From contig NZ_VSRL01000006.1 of assembly GCF_012184385.1 (NCBI RefSeq), positions 30,641 through 94,640 on the forward strand: DNA of 64,000 nucleotides, written 5' to 3'. The notes below the pieces were generated by a model. That model saw only the letters and a program-made list of their open reading frames with translations, was not told the origin of the DNA and searched no databases. The DNA is from Lentzea indica (lineage in GTDB: Bacteria; Actinomycetota; Actinomycetes; Mycobacteriales; Pseudonocardiaceae). Each line of letters begins with the position of its first letter. Position 1 is the first letter of the stretch. A program made the translations under genes and the position numbers. Below are positions 17,721 to 26,043 of this stretch, piece by piece.

Positions 17721-18782
17721 TCAGAAACGGGGGTGGTCACCGACGAGCGCGGCGCCGCCCGTCTCGGACTTGGTGATCTCGCCGAGCACCCACGCCGGGA
17801 CGTGGCGGGCGGTGAGCACGGCCAGCGCGCGGTCGACGTCCTCCGGTGCGACGACGGCGACCATGCCGACGCCCATGTTGAACGCCTTCTCCATCTCGTC
17901 GCGTTCGACGCGGCCGCGCTGGGCGATGAGCTGGAAGACCGGCGCGGGCGTCCAGGTGCCGCGGTCGAGCTTGGCGTGCAGGCCCTCCGGCAGGACGCGG
18001 GCCAGGTTCGCGGCCAGGCCACCACCGGTGACGTGCGAGAACCCGCGAACCTCGGTCTCGGCGATCAGCGCGAGACAGTCCTTGGCGTAGATCTTGGTCG
18101 GCTCCAGCAGCTCCTCGCCGAGGGTGCGGCCGAACTCCTCGACGTGGCCCTCGAGCGGCATGCGCGCGATCTCCAGCAGCACGTGCCTCGCGAGCGAGTA
18201 ACCGTTGGAGTGCAGGCCGGACGAGCCCATCGCGATCACGACGTCGCCGTCGCGGACCCTGTCCGGGCCGAGCAGCTTGGACTGCTCGACCACGCCGACA
18301 CCGGTGCCGGAGATGTCGTAGTCGTCGTCGCCCATCAGGCCGGGGTGCTCGGCCGTCTCGCCGCCGAGCAGCGCGCAACCGGCCTGGACACAGCCCTCGG
18401 CGATGCCCTTGACGAGCGCCGCGATCTTGTCGGGGACGACCTTGCCGACCGCGATGTAGTCCTGCACGAACAGCGGCTCCGCACCGCACACGACCAGGTC
18501 GTCCACGATCATGGCGACCAGGTCGATGCCGACCGTGTCGTGCTTGTCGAGCGCCTGCGCCACCGCGATCTTGGTTCCGACACCGTCCGTGGACGACGCG
18601 AGGATCGGCTCCTTCCAGCGGTCGAGCTTGAGCTGGAACAGGCCGGCGAAGCCACCGATCCCGCCGAGCACCTCAGGACGATGCGCCTTGGCCGCCCACG
18701 GCTTGAGCTTCTCCACCGCCTCGTCACCTGCGGCGATACTGACTCCGGCGGCGGCGTAGGTGGCCTTGGCGCTGTCGGTCAC
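17721..18782 (-). CDS. purM: Phosphoribosylformylglycinamidine cyclo-ligase (AIR synthase)
   Basis: A 353-residue enzyme that closes the imidazole ring of AIR, step five of de novo purine synthesis. Diagnostic segments are GGFAGLFQL, STDGVGTK, DDLVVCGAEPLFVQDY and the GGGLAANLARVLP glycine-rich region. The GTG start at 18782 gives the usual length; in-frame extensions lie in spacer and purF sequence. It follows purF by 47 bases on the same strand, the common actinobacterial order. Confidence 0.92.
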   Translation of the reverse strand: MTDSAKATYAAAGVSIAAGDEAVEKLKPWAAKAHRPEVLGGIGGFAGLFQLKLDRWKEPILASSTDGVGTKIAVAQALDKHDTVGIDLVAMIVDDLVVCGAEPLFVQDYIAVGKVVPDKIAALVKGIAEGCVQAGCALLGGETAEHPGLMGDDDYDISGTGVGVVEQSKLLGPDRVRDGDVVIAMGSSGLHSNGYSLARHVLLEIARMPLEGHVEEFGRTLGEELLEPTKIYAKDCLALIAETEVRGFSHVTGGGLAANLARVLPEGLHAKLDRGTWTPAPVFQLIAQRGRVERDEMEKAFNMGVGMVAVVAPEDVDRALAVLTARHVPAWVLGEITKSETGGAALVGDHPRF

Positions 18783-18829
18783 GTCAACTTCTTCCACTTG
18801 GTTCTTCAAGCTCAGGGACGTACCCAAGA

Positions 18830-20334
18830 CTAAGGACGTCGGAGCGCGTCCTCGGCACCATATCCGTTCGCCAGAACGGGAGCGGCCGAGCCCGACACGC
18901 CCTTGAGGCCCTCGAGCAGGTGTTTGCCGATGAGCGCGTCCGGCGGCAGTTCGATCGGGTACTCGCCGTCGAAGCACGCAGAGCACAGCCGAGTCTTGGG
19001 CTGCTCGGTGGCCGCGACGAGCTGCTCGAGCGACACGTACCCCAGCGAGTCGGCGCCGACCGAACGACGGATGCCGTCGTCGTCCAGTCCGTTCGCGATG
19101 AGCTCCGCGCGCGAGGCGAAGTCGATGCCGTAGAAGCACGGCCACTTCACCGGCGGCGACGCGATCCGCACGTGCACCTCGAGCGCACCGGCCTCGCGCA
19201 GCATGCGCACGAGCGCGCGCTGGGTGTTGCCGCGCACGATCGAGTCGTCGACGACGACCAGCCGCTTGCCGCGGATGACGTCGCGCAACGGGTTGAGCTT
19301 CAGCCGGATGCCGAGCTGGCGGATGGTCTGCGACGGCTGGATGAACGTCCGGCCGACGTAGGCGTTCTTGACCAGGCCCGACCCGTACGGGATGCCGCTG
19401 GCCTGCGCGTACCCGATCGCGGCCGGCGTGCCGGACTCCGGCACGGGGATCACCAGGTCGGCCTCGACCGGGTGTTCCTTGGCGAGCCGGCGGCCGATCT
19501 CGACGCGGGTGGCGTGCACGCCACGCCCGGAGATCGTGGTGTCCGGTCGCGCCAGGTAGACGTACTCGAAGATGCAGCCCTTGGGCTCGGGGGTCGCGAA
19601 GCGGCTCGACCGCAGCCCGTCGCGTCGATGGCGATCAGCTCACCCGGCTCGACCTCGCGCACGAAGCTCGCGCCCACGATGTCCAGCGCCGCGGTCTCGC
19701 TCGCCACGACCCAGCCGCGCTCCAACCGGCCGAGCACCAGCGGCCTGACACCGTGCGGGTCACGCGCCGCGTAGAGCGTGGACTCGTCGGAGAACGTCAG
19801 GCAGTAGGCGCCCTTGACCGTGGGCAGGAGCTCCAGCGCGGCCTGCTCGATGCCCTTGTCGGCCGCCGCGTGCGCGAGCAGACCGCAGAGGATGTCCGAG
19901 TCGGTGGTGGCGCCGTTGCGCTCGACGATGCCGAGCGCCTTGGCCTTCTCCAGCAGCTCGGCGGTGTTCACCAGGTTGCCGTTGTGGCCGAGGCTCAGGC
20001 CCGATCCTGCGGCCGTGGTCCGGAACGTCGGCTGCGCGTTCTCCCAGGTCGTGGACCCGGTGGTGGAGTAACGGCAATGCCCGACGGCCACGTGGCCCTT
20101 CAAGCTCTGGAGCACCTGCTCGTCGAAGACCTGGCTGACGAGCCCCAGGTCCTTGAAGACGACGACCTGCGCCCCGTCCCCGACCGAGATGCCCGCCGCC
20201 TCCTGGCCGCGGTGCTGCAGGGCGTAGAGCCCGTAGTAGGTCAGCTTCGAGACGTCCTCACCGGGAGCCCAGACGCCGAAGACGCCGCACTCCTCACGGG
20301 GTTCCTGTTCGGGCTGGGACGGGTCGGCGACCAC
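18830..20334 (-). pseudogene. purF: Amidophosphoribosyltransferase, broken by an apparent 1-base deletion
   Basis: PurF catalyses the first committed step of purine synthesis, transferring ammonia from glutamine to PRPP. The N-terminal glutaminase half begins after a propeptide at CGVFGVW (nucleophile Cys) and the C-terminal half has the PRPP motif VVVDDSIVRGNTQ. The GTG start at 20334 follows GAGGGAG. The frame breaks at about 19615: after ELIAIDATG the sequence continues correctly (LRSSRFATPEP) only if one C is restored. With that base the gene is 501 residues, normal length. Because the rest is perfectly kept and the gene is usually needed for prototrophy, a sequencing error is the likeliest cause. 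Confidence 0.85.
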
Positions 20335-20431
20335 CGAGTTGGCTCCCTCACGACGGGGCTGGCTACTTCCCGAGTGTAAGTGGAGCAAGGGGCCAACCAC
20401 CCCCTCCGAACCCCTGGTGAGGTGACGAAAC

Positions 20432-20551
20432 TCATGCCTTCCGGCACTGAAACACCTCGGTGGTGATCGAGTTGGTCTGAAGTGCCCCGATCGTGCGCTG
20501 TTTCGCCATCGATTGCGGCAATGTCCACGAGGCGCAAGCGATCTTGCGCAT
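20432..20551 (-). pseudogene. 39-residue internally deleted copy of the adjacent lipoprotein
   Basis: The short frame starts at an ATG overlapping the lipoprotein stop (ATGA). Its first residues MRKIA repeat the lipoprotein start, and its end QTNSITTEVFQCRKA mirrors the lipoprotein end QTNMIETELSGCKKA (same spacing of Q-T-N, I, T-E, C, K-A). The lipobox Cys and the central ~70 residues are missing. It looks like a tandem duplicate that lost its middle; a small coupled peptide is possible. Confidence 0.5.
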
Positions 20552-20889
20552 CAAGCCTTCTTGCACCCGCTCAGCTCGGTCTCGATCATGTTGGTCTGGA
20601 TGCCGGCCGGCTGGTGCTGCTTCGCGGTGCAGATGACCTCGTCGCCGACCTTGACCTCGCCCTCGATTTCCTTCAACTCGACCCCAGTGCCGCTGAAGTT
20701 CACGTTGTCCGGTGCGTCCTTGGGCATCGAACCGACCAGGTGGAGCGACGCTGTCTTTTCCACGGGGTCGCCTGGAAGGGTCTGCTGGTCGTAGATCTTG
20801 GTGACCTTGAGCCGCACCTCGCCCTGCCAGTCGGAGGCACAACCGGCCAGCACGAGGCAGCCGAGCAGGGCAGCAGCGATCTTGCGCAT
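20551..20889 (-). CDS. Small lipoprotein of unknown function
   Basis: A 112-residue precursor with signal sequence and lipobox LAGC (Cys at residue 17). The mature part (about 95 residues) has a beta-rich pattern and two further Cys residues (VICTAK and SGCKKA), which may form a disulphide. No known domain is recognised. The ATG at 20889 overlaps the stop of the maleylpyruvate isomerase-like gene, and its own stop overlaps the deleted copy downstream, so all three are one unit. Confidence 0.7.
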   Translation of the reverse strand: MRKIAAALLGCLVLAGCASDWQGEVRLKVTKIYDQQTLPGDPVEKTASLHLVGSMPKDAPDNVNFSGTGVELKEIEGEVKVGDEVICTAKQHQPAGIQTNMIETELSGCKKA

Positions 20890-21644
20890 CAGTGGCCCTT
20901 TCCAACCTGGAGCACCTGCAGCAGCTGGGGGTCACCGGACGCGGTGTTGATCGTCATCCGGTTCCACAGCCAGTAATAGAGCAACTCGGCCTCGCCGCTG
21001 ACGGAGGCGTCGCCCTCCTCGCCGGGTGCCGCCGCGCGCACCTCGGGCACCTCACCAGGACTGAAGGCGACGTGCCACGACTCGGGCACATCGGCCGGCC
21101 GCACCACGGCAACGCCCGAGGCTGTGTTGGGCACGTCACTGTCGAGCTTCGCGGCGACGATCGTGGTGAGCACCTCGTCGATGCCGTCGGCCGCGAGATC
21201 GGCGCTGGTCGGGACGAGCTGGCGCAGCGTCGCCTGCACGTCGAAGCGGCGCAACGTCATCTCGTGCGCGATCCGCCGGTGCCACACCCACGCCAGGTCC
21301 GGAGCAGCAGGCGAGAACGTCCACACAGGCCGGTTGCCAGGAACGGCGGGCAGGATCTCGTTCGCCGCGGTGAGCTGGAGATCGAGGTACTCCAGCGGGG
21401 TCAGGCTGCCGGGCACGGGCGGCGGGCCGAGCTGAACGCGGCTCCCGGTGCGCAGGTAGCCGGTGGCGGTCTCCAGGAACCGGGCGACATGCACCACGAG
21501 GTCCTGCAACGTCCAGCCCACACGGGTCGACACGTCCGTGGCGAGGTCGGCGTCGCCGACCGCCTTGCGGAACATGTCGGCCTGCTCCGCGAACACCTCG
21601 GTCCAGCGCTGCGCCGTCCATCCTGTCTGCACCATGCGCGACAT
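20889..21644 (-). CDS. Maleylpyruvate isomerase/DinB-like family protein
   Basis: A 251-residue member of the TIGR03083 group (mycothiol-dependent maleylpyruvate isomerase N-terminal fold). Typical marks are GWTLQDLVVHVARF near residue 43 and the WVWHRRIAHEMTLRRFDV helix near residue 120, which supply the His/Glu/His metal-binding set of the fold. These proteins often use mycothiol; the true substrate is not known here. It diverges from the EspC-like gene and leads a three-gene unit with the lipoprotein. Confidence 0.8.
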   Translation of the reverse strand: MSRMVQTGWTAQRWTEVFAEQADMFRKAVGDADLATDVSTRVGWTLQDLVVHVARFLETATGYLRTGSRVQLGPPPVPGSLTPLEYLDLQLTAANEILPAVPGNRPVWTFSPAAPDLAWVWHRRIAHEMTLRRFDVQATLRQLVPTSADLAADGIDEVLTTIVAAKLDSDVPNTASGVAVVRPADVPESWHVAFSPGEVPEVRAAAPGEEGDASVSGEAELLYYWLWNRMTINTASGDPQLLQVLQVGKGH

Positions 21645-21688
21645 CGTGCCCGAAACGGATCACACATGCGGGTGGAACCGTCCATGAT

Positions 21689-22054
21689 GTGACTGCGTCG
21701 CAGGATCAAGGACCAACTGTGGGGGTGGCGATGTTCGGCGTTGAGCCCGAGCTGCTGCGCAACGCGTCCAAGGAGTTCGGCAACGGCTCCGACGCGGTGC
21801 GCGAGGCGGCGGAGATGATCTCGATGCTCAAGCTCGACGCCGGTGCGCTCGGCGAGGTCGACGCGGCCGCCGAGTTCGCCGACGCGCTGTCGAAGTTCGT
21901 CGGCACGCACGCGCAAGACCTCCAGCGTGGTTCCGCGTGGATCACCGACGCGGCTGAGGGCCTGGTGTCGAACGCCGACGCCTACCAGCGCACGGAGGAC
22001 GATCACGCGGCGGCGCTGACGAAGCTCATGCAGGGACTTGGGGGCGGCAAGTGA
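21689..22054 (+). CDS. EspC/WXG100-like type VII secretion substrate
   Basis: Up to 121 residues; an ATG at 21731 would give 107 and begins the conserved-looking part (MFGVEPELLRNASKEF). The protein is predicted all-helical, a hairpin of two helices as in WXG100 and EspC-type ESX proteins, and ends with AYQRTEDDHAAAL, which fits the YxxxD/E secretion signal. It overlaps the next gene by 4 bases (GTGA) and is probably its secretion partner. Start choice is uncertain because neither site has a strong Shine-Dalgarno. Confidence 0.65.
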   Translation: MTASQDQGPTVGVAMFGVEPELLRNASKEFGNGSDAVREAAEMISMLKLDAGALGEVDAAAEFADALSKFVGTHAQDLQRGSAWITDAAEGLVSNADAYQRTEDDHAAALTKLMQGLGGGK

Positions 22055-24084
22055 GCTACACCGACCCGGAGAGCCTGTACGGCAAGCTCGCGGCGGGCGA
22101 CGCCGGTCGGATCGCCGCGGCCGCAGACCCGATCACCGGCGCGATCAGCGCGGTCGGCAGGGCAGGCGAGTCGGTCGCCAATGGCGGCAAGACCGCGGTC
22201 AGCAACTGGACCGGCGCAACGGCGACGAAGTTCACTGCACGTGCCGAACTCTCCGCCACCGCCGCCAAGGCCGCCGGTGAACGGCTCGGTGCGGGTGCCG
22301 AGATCGTCCAGGCCGCGTCCAAGGCCTATGGCCAGATGCGCACCGCCGCCGACCAGGCGATCAGCGTGTGGCGCAGCCGTCCGCCTGGCCTGGACGAAGA
22401 GCAGACCCGCACACTCGCCAACCAGGTCAACGACTCGCTCGGCAAGGTCAAGTCCGGCTACGAGAACGTGCTCCGGTCCTACGCGGGCGCACTCACCAAG
22501 ATCCCGCCCGGCTTCGAGGAGTCCGCGCGCACCGACTGCGGCTGGGGCCGCGCCGCACAGGGTGGAGCCACCGGACCGCAGGTGCCGGGGCCCAACACCG
22601 ACCCGAAGGCCGTTGCCGAGTGGTGGAAGTCGCTGACGCCCGAACAGCAGCAGGCGTTGCTGCGCGACCGGTTCCAGGAGCTGGGCAAGCTGCGCGGACT
22701 GCCGTCGGACGTGCTCGACAAGGCCAACCGGGCCCGCATCAAGGACGACCTCGGCAAGGCGAACGCCACGATCGACCAGTCCACGAAGGCGATCAACGAG
22801 CGGGCCGCACAGCTCGGGCTGGACCCGAACAACGAAGCCCAACTGCGCAACAGCAACGACCCCGAGCTGGCGAAGCTGCTGGACGAGCGGCTGGCCGCCA
22901 CGAACGTCAAGGAGAACTGCGAGAAGGCCGGCAACAGCCTGAAAAAGGCCGACCAGGAGTCACAAGCGAAGTTCGGCGAGCCCTCCCGCGTGATGGCGTG
23001 GGACCCGACCGGACCGCGTGGGGACGCGCAGATCGCCCTTGCGTTCGGAAACCCGGACACCGCGAAGAACCTCGCGGTGTGCGTACCGGGCACCGGGTCG
23101 GACGTGGGCGCTTTCAGCTATGGCCAGGCGATCAACCTCCGCGAGGAAATGGGCGGTGGCAAGGACAACGCCACCATCCAGTGGCTGGGCTACGACGCGC
23201 CCGGCTGGTCCCCCGGCGAGGTCGACAACCCCGCGCAGGCTCGTGAGGGCGGCCAGAACCTGGTGAAGGACGTCGACGGCTACCGCGCCGCCGGACCCGA
23301 GGGCCAGCACCTGACCGTGATCGGCCACAGCTACGGCAGTGCCACCGTCGGCCACGCCGGCATGAACGGCCTGAAGGCGGACGACATCGCGTTCGTCGGG
23401 TCGCCTGGCGTCGGCGCGTCGAACGTCAACCAGCTCTCCGCCGGACCTGGCCACGTCTACGTCGGTGGCACCGAGCACGACCCGGTCGTGCAGGGCACCA
23501 GCTCGAACTGGTTCACCGAGGACGGCTCGTCCACCGGCCCGTACGACAAGGAGTTCGGCGGCACGCACTTCGGCACCACCGAGTCGAAGGGCATCAAGGA
23601 AGCGCACTCCGCCTACTACGACGAGAACAGCGAGTCGCTGGACAACCTCGGCAAGATCGCGACCGGTCGCGGCAGCGAGGTCAGCAGCGACCCGTGGTAC
23701 GACCGCCCGACCTCGCCGAACCTGCCCGGCTCCGACCTTCCCGTGGTCGGCCCGGTGCTCGACTGGGGCAGCGGCGTCGTCAAGGAGGGCGTCGACATGG
23801 CGGGCGACGTCTACGAGGGCGGCAAGCAGGTGGCCGGCGACATCGGCCGTGGCGACTGGGGCGCGGCCGGCGGGCACGCCTGGGACACGGCCAAGGAGGT
23901 CGGTAGCGACGCACTCGACGCCACCGTCGACACCGTCGGCAAGACCGCCGAGCTGGGGCGCGACGTGTACGAGGGCGGCAAGGCCGTCGTCGAGGGCGGA
24001 GTCGAGATGGCCAAGGACGCGGGCGGGGCGATCGCGGACGGCGCGAAGTCGGCCTACGACAACACGATCGGCCGGATCTTCTAG
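22051..24084 (+). CDS. Large putative ESX-exported protein with a DUF1023 alpha/beta hydrolase domain
   Basis: A 677-residue protein in three parts. Residues about 1-150 are helical and WXG100-like; about 150-310 look coiled; about 310-530 form a DUF1023 hydrolase whose nucleophile elbow GHSYGS places Ser at about 427, with HDPVV and GTHFGT as likely acid and His segments. The tail repeats a short DVYEGGK element twice within Gly/Ala-rich amphipathic sequence. DUF1023 proteins are predicted lipase/esterase-like enzymes in actinobacteria. Coupling to the EspC-like gene suggests export as a pair. Function is inferred from fold. Confidence 0.75.
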   Translation: MSYTDPESLYGKLAAGDAGRIAAAADPITGAISAVGRAGESVANGGKTAVSNWTGATATKFTARAELSATAAKAAGERLGAGAEIVQAASKAYGQMRTAADQAISVWRSRPPGLDEEQTRTLANQVNDSLGKVKSGYENVLRSYAGALTKIPPGFEESARTDCGWGRAAQGGATGPQVPGPNTDPKAVAEWWKSLTPEQQQALLRDRFQELGKLRGLPSDVLDKANRARIKDDLGKANATIDQSTKAINERAAQLGLDPNNEAQLRNSNDPELAKLLDERLAATNVKENCEKAGNSLKKADQESQAKFGEPSRVMAWDPTGPRGDAQIALAFGNPDTAKNLAVCVPGTGSDVGAFSYGQAINLREEMGGGKDNATIQWLGYDAPGWSPGEVDNPAQAREGGQNLVKDVDGYRAAGPEGQHLTVIGHSYGSATVGHAGMNGLKADDIAFVGSPGVGASNVNQLSAGPGHVYVGGTEHDPVVQGTSSNWFTEDGSSTGPYDKEFGGTHFGTTESKGIKEAHSAYYDENSESLDNLGKIATGRGSEVSSDPWYDRPTSPNLPGSDLPVVGPVLDWGSGVVKEGVDMAGDVYEGGKQVAGDIGRGDWGAAGGHAWDTAKEVGSDALDATVDTVGKTAELGRDVYEGGKAVVEGGVEMAKDAGGAIADGAKSAYDNTIGRIF

Positions 24085-24466
24085 AACTTCACGACCGGCA
24101 GCAGGTGTGAGAGGTCGGCTCGGGTCCCGGAGGCGGTGACCCGAGCACCGTCCAGGGCGTCGGCCCAGGCGAGGCCGCCGGTGGCGAGTTCCAGCCACGT
24201 GCGGGGTCGGTCTCCACGACGTTCGGGGGCGTGCCGCGGGTGTGGCGCGGGCCCTCGACGCACTGCACCGCGGCGAACGGGGGAACGCGCACCTCCACGC
24301 TGCGGCCGGGCGCGACCTGTTCCAGGGTGCGCAGGCTCAGGCGGACGGCGGCGGCCAGCACGGGGCGTTCTGGCTGGTCAGCCTCGCCTCGCAGCCAGGG
24401 GAGGACGGCCTGCACCGCGGCTCGCATCTCGGCGGGGTCGACGGCTTTGGCTGGCACGTGGCTCAC
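24081..24466 (-). pseudogene. SCP-like sterol carrier family protein, 1-base frameshift
   Basis: The start ([20 protein letters not shown]) and the segment [24 protein letters not shown] followed by PPNVVETDP are those of the actinobacterial sterol carrier family protein usually found beside purF. The frame breaks in a run of four Gs at 24203-24206; adding one base restores [17 protein letters not shown] and an end at 24081, giving 128 residues, the normal length. The role is unknown, probably lipid or hydrophobic ligand binding. Its 3' end overlaps the DUF1023 gene by 4 bases. Here it sits 3.7 kb from purF. Confidence 0.75.
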
Positions 24467-24516
24467 ATTAGCGAAGGGGCAGCGGCGCTCCTGGCGCTGT
24501 TGGTATATCTGGGGCG

Positions 24517-26043
24517 GTGATCAGGAACTTCGCCGTGGTCGGTCCAGGGCAGGCGACCAGGGAGCGGCTGACGGCGGCTCTCGCGGCCGCGCCCGACATG
24601 GCCGTCTACCGGATCGGGCGGGGTGCTGACCCGTTGCCCGTCTCGGCCACCTTCGACCCCGCGGACCAGCCGGGCTGCCGGAGCCTGCTGGACTGGTTCG
24701 AGCGCGGTGCGCCGTCCGGTGCGGTGTTGCTGGTCGACGACTGGGCGTTGTGCTTCGAGCAGGATCCTGAGCTTGACAGGACCGTCGAGTGGATCGCGGC
24801 GTTCGGGCCCTCGCGTGGTGTGCAGGTCGTTGTCACGGCGCGGAAGTGGGCGGATCTGCCTGACCGGCTGCGGCGGCACTTCCACGGCGAGCCGACGGAC
24901 TTCCTCGGGCTGCACGGCATCGAGGCCGATCTGGGCGACATGTGGCAACGGGACGACCTGAAGGCGGCCGTCGGCGTCGACGAGCGCGGCTGGCCGGTCG
25001 ACGTCCAGGTGGAGATCGGTGGCGCCGTGCACCGCGGCACGCCGGAACAGCTGCAGAGTTCGTTGCTGGGCCTCATGGCCACGCACTCGGCCGACTACCT
25101 GCAGTACCTCTTCATCGACGGCAGCGGCAGCGGTGTCTTCGACCCGCTGGCCTTCGCGTCCCAGGTCACGCACACGCTGACGCCGGCAGCGGACGACGCG
25201 ACCGTCCTGCGGCTGCTGGATGCGCTGGCAGGCGAGCTTGGCAGACGGCAGGAGATCGTCCACAACGCCGGCAAGTTCAGGAACCTCGCCGACTACCGCG
25301 AGGCCGTCCGCAACGGCGCCCCTCTCGATCCGATCGCCGACCTGATGATCTGCGTGGACGGCGCGGAAGCGTTGTTCAGCAGGGAGCCGCTGTTCGGCCA
25401 GCATCTGCTGACCGCGATGCGCGCGGGACGTGTGCTGGGCATGCACGTCCTGTACTCGGGAGGCATTCCGCAAACCCCTTACGAGTTGCCGGAATGGCCG
25501 CTCGCCACGCCGACCTACGACCTGGCCGAGATGCTGGAGCTCCTCCCGCACGCCACCGGCGGCGGAGTCGCGCACGAGATCATGCTTCCGCCGCTCGGCC
25601 ACGACGGCACACTGCTGACGCTGGACATGCTCCCGCCCGGCGCGCTCGGTGTCGTCGACAAGCCCTACGAACACCGCAGGGATCTCCTGGTCCCGGACTT
25701 CACGACCGAACTGCGTCACGGCGCCATCGTCGGCGCGCCCGGCACCGGCAAGTCCACGACCCTGCGCACGCTGGCCACCGTCCTCGGCGATCTCAGCGCG
25801 TACCAGCTGCTCGACGGACCGGGCGAACCCCTTGACCCGCAACGGCACATCGTCGTCACCGCACGCACGTGGGATCAGGTGCCGCCGTTCATCAGGGACA
25901 GCCTGGCGTTCGGGATCGAGCTGCGCTTGGACGACCCGAACACCTCGCTGATCAACGCCCGCAGCGCGTCGCACGTGCCGCACCTGCCCGGCATCGGGCT
26001 TTCCGTGCGCGACAAGACCGCTGTCCAGATCGCACTCCCGTGA
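24517..26043 (+). CDS. EccC-derived ATPase-like protein 1 (degenerate)
   Basis: A 508-residue soluble protein. Its order is: an N-terminal piece ending in a Walker B-like strand (VLLVDDW, about residue 75); an FtsK/SpoIIIE domain resembling EccC D1 ([52 protein letters not shown]) but without a P-loop and with Gly in place of the catalytic Glu after VD; then the start of a D2-like domain with an intact Walker [10 protein letters not shown] (406-414) that jumps directly to the domain's C-terminal end ([20 protein letters not shown]). The middle of D2 is missing. GTG start at 24517; coupled to the next gene. Confidence 0.65.
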   Translation: MIRNFAVVGPGQATRERLTAALAAAPDMAVYRIGRGADPLPVSATFDPADQPGCRSLLDWFERGAPSGAVLLVDDWALCFEQDPELDRTVEWIAAFGPSRGVQVVVTARKWADLPDRLRRHFHGEPTDFLGLHGIEADLGDMWQRDDLKAAVGVDERGWPVDVQVEIGGAVHRGTPEQLQSSLLGLMATHSADYLQYLFIDGSGSGVFDPLAFASQVTHTLTPAADDATVLRLLDALAGELGRRQEIVHNAGKFRNLADYREAVRNGAPLDPIADLMICVDGAEALFSREPLFGQHLLTAMRAGRVLGMHVLYSGGIPQTPYELPEWPLATPTYDLAEMLELLPHATGGGVAHEIMLPPLGHDGTLLTLDMLPPGALGVVDKPYEHRRDLLVPDFTTELRHGAIVGAPGTGKSTTLRTLATVLGDLSAYQLLDGPGEPLDPQRHIVVTARTWDQVPPFIRDSLAFGIELRLDDPNTSLINARSASHVPHLPGIGLSVRDKTAVQIALP

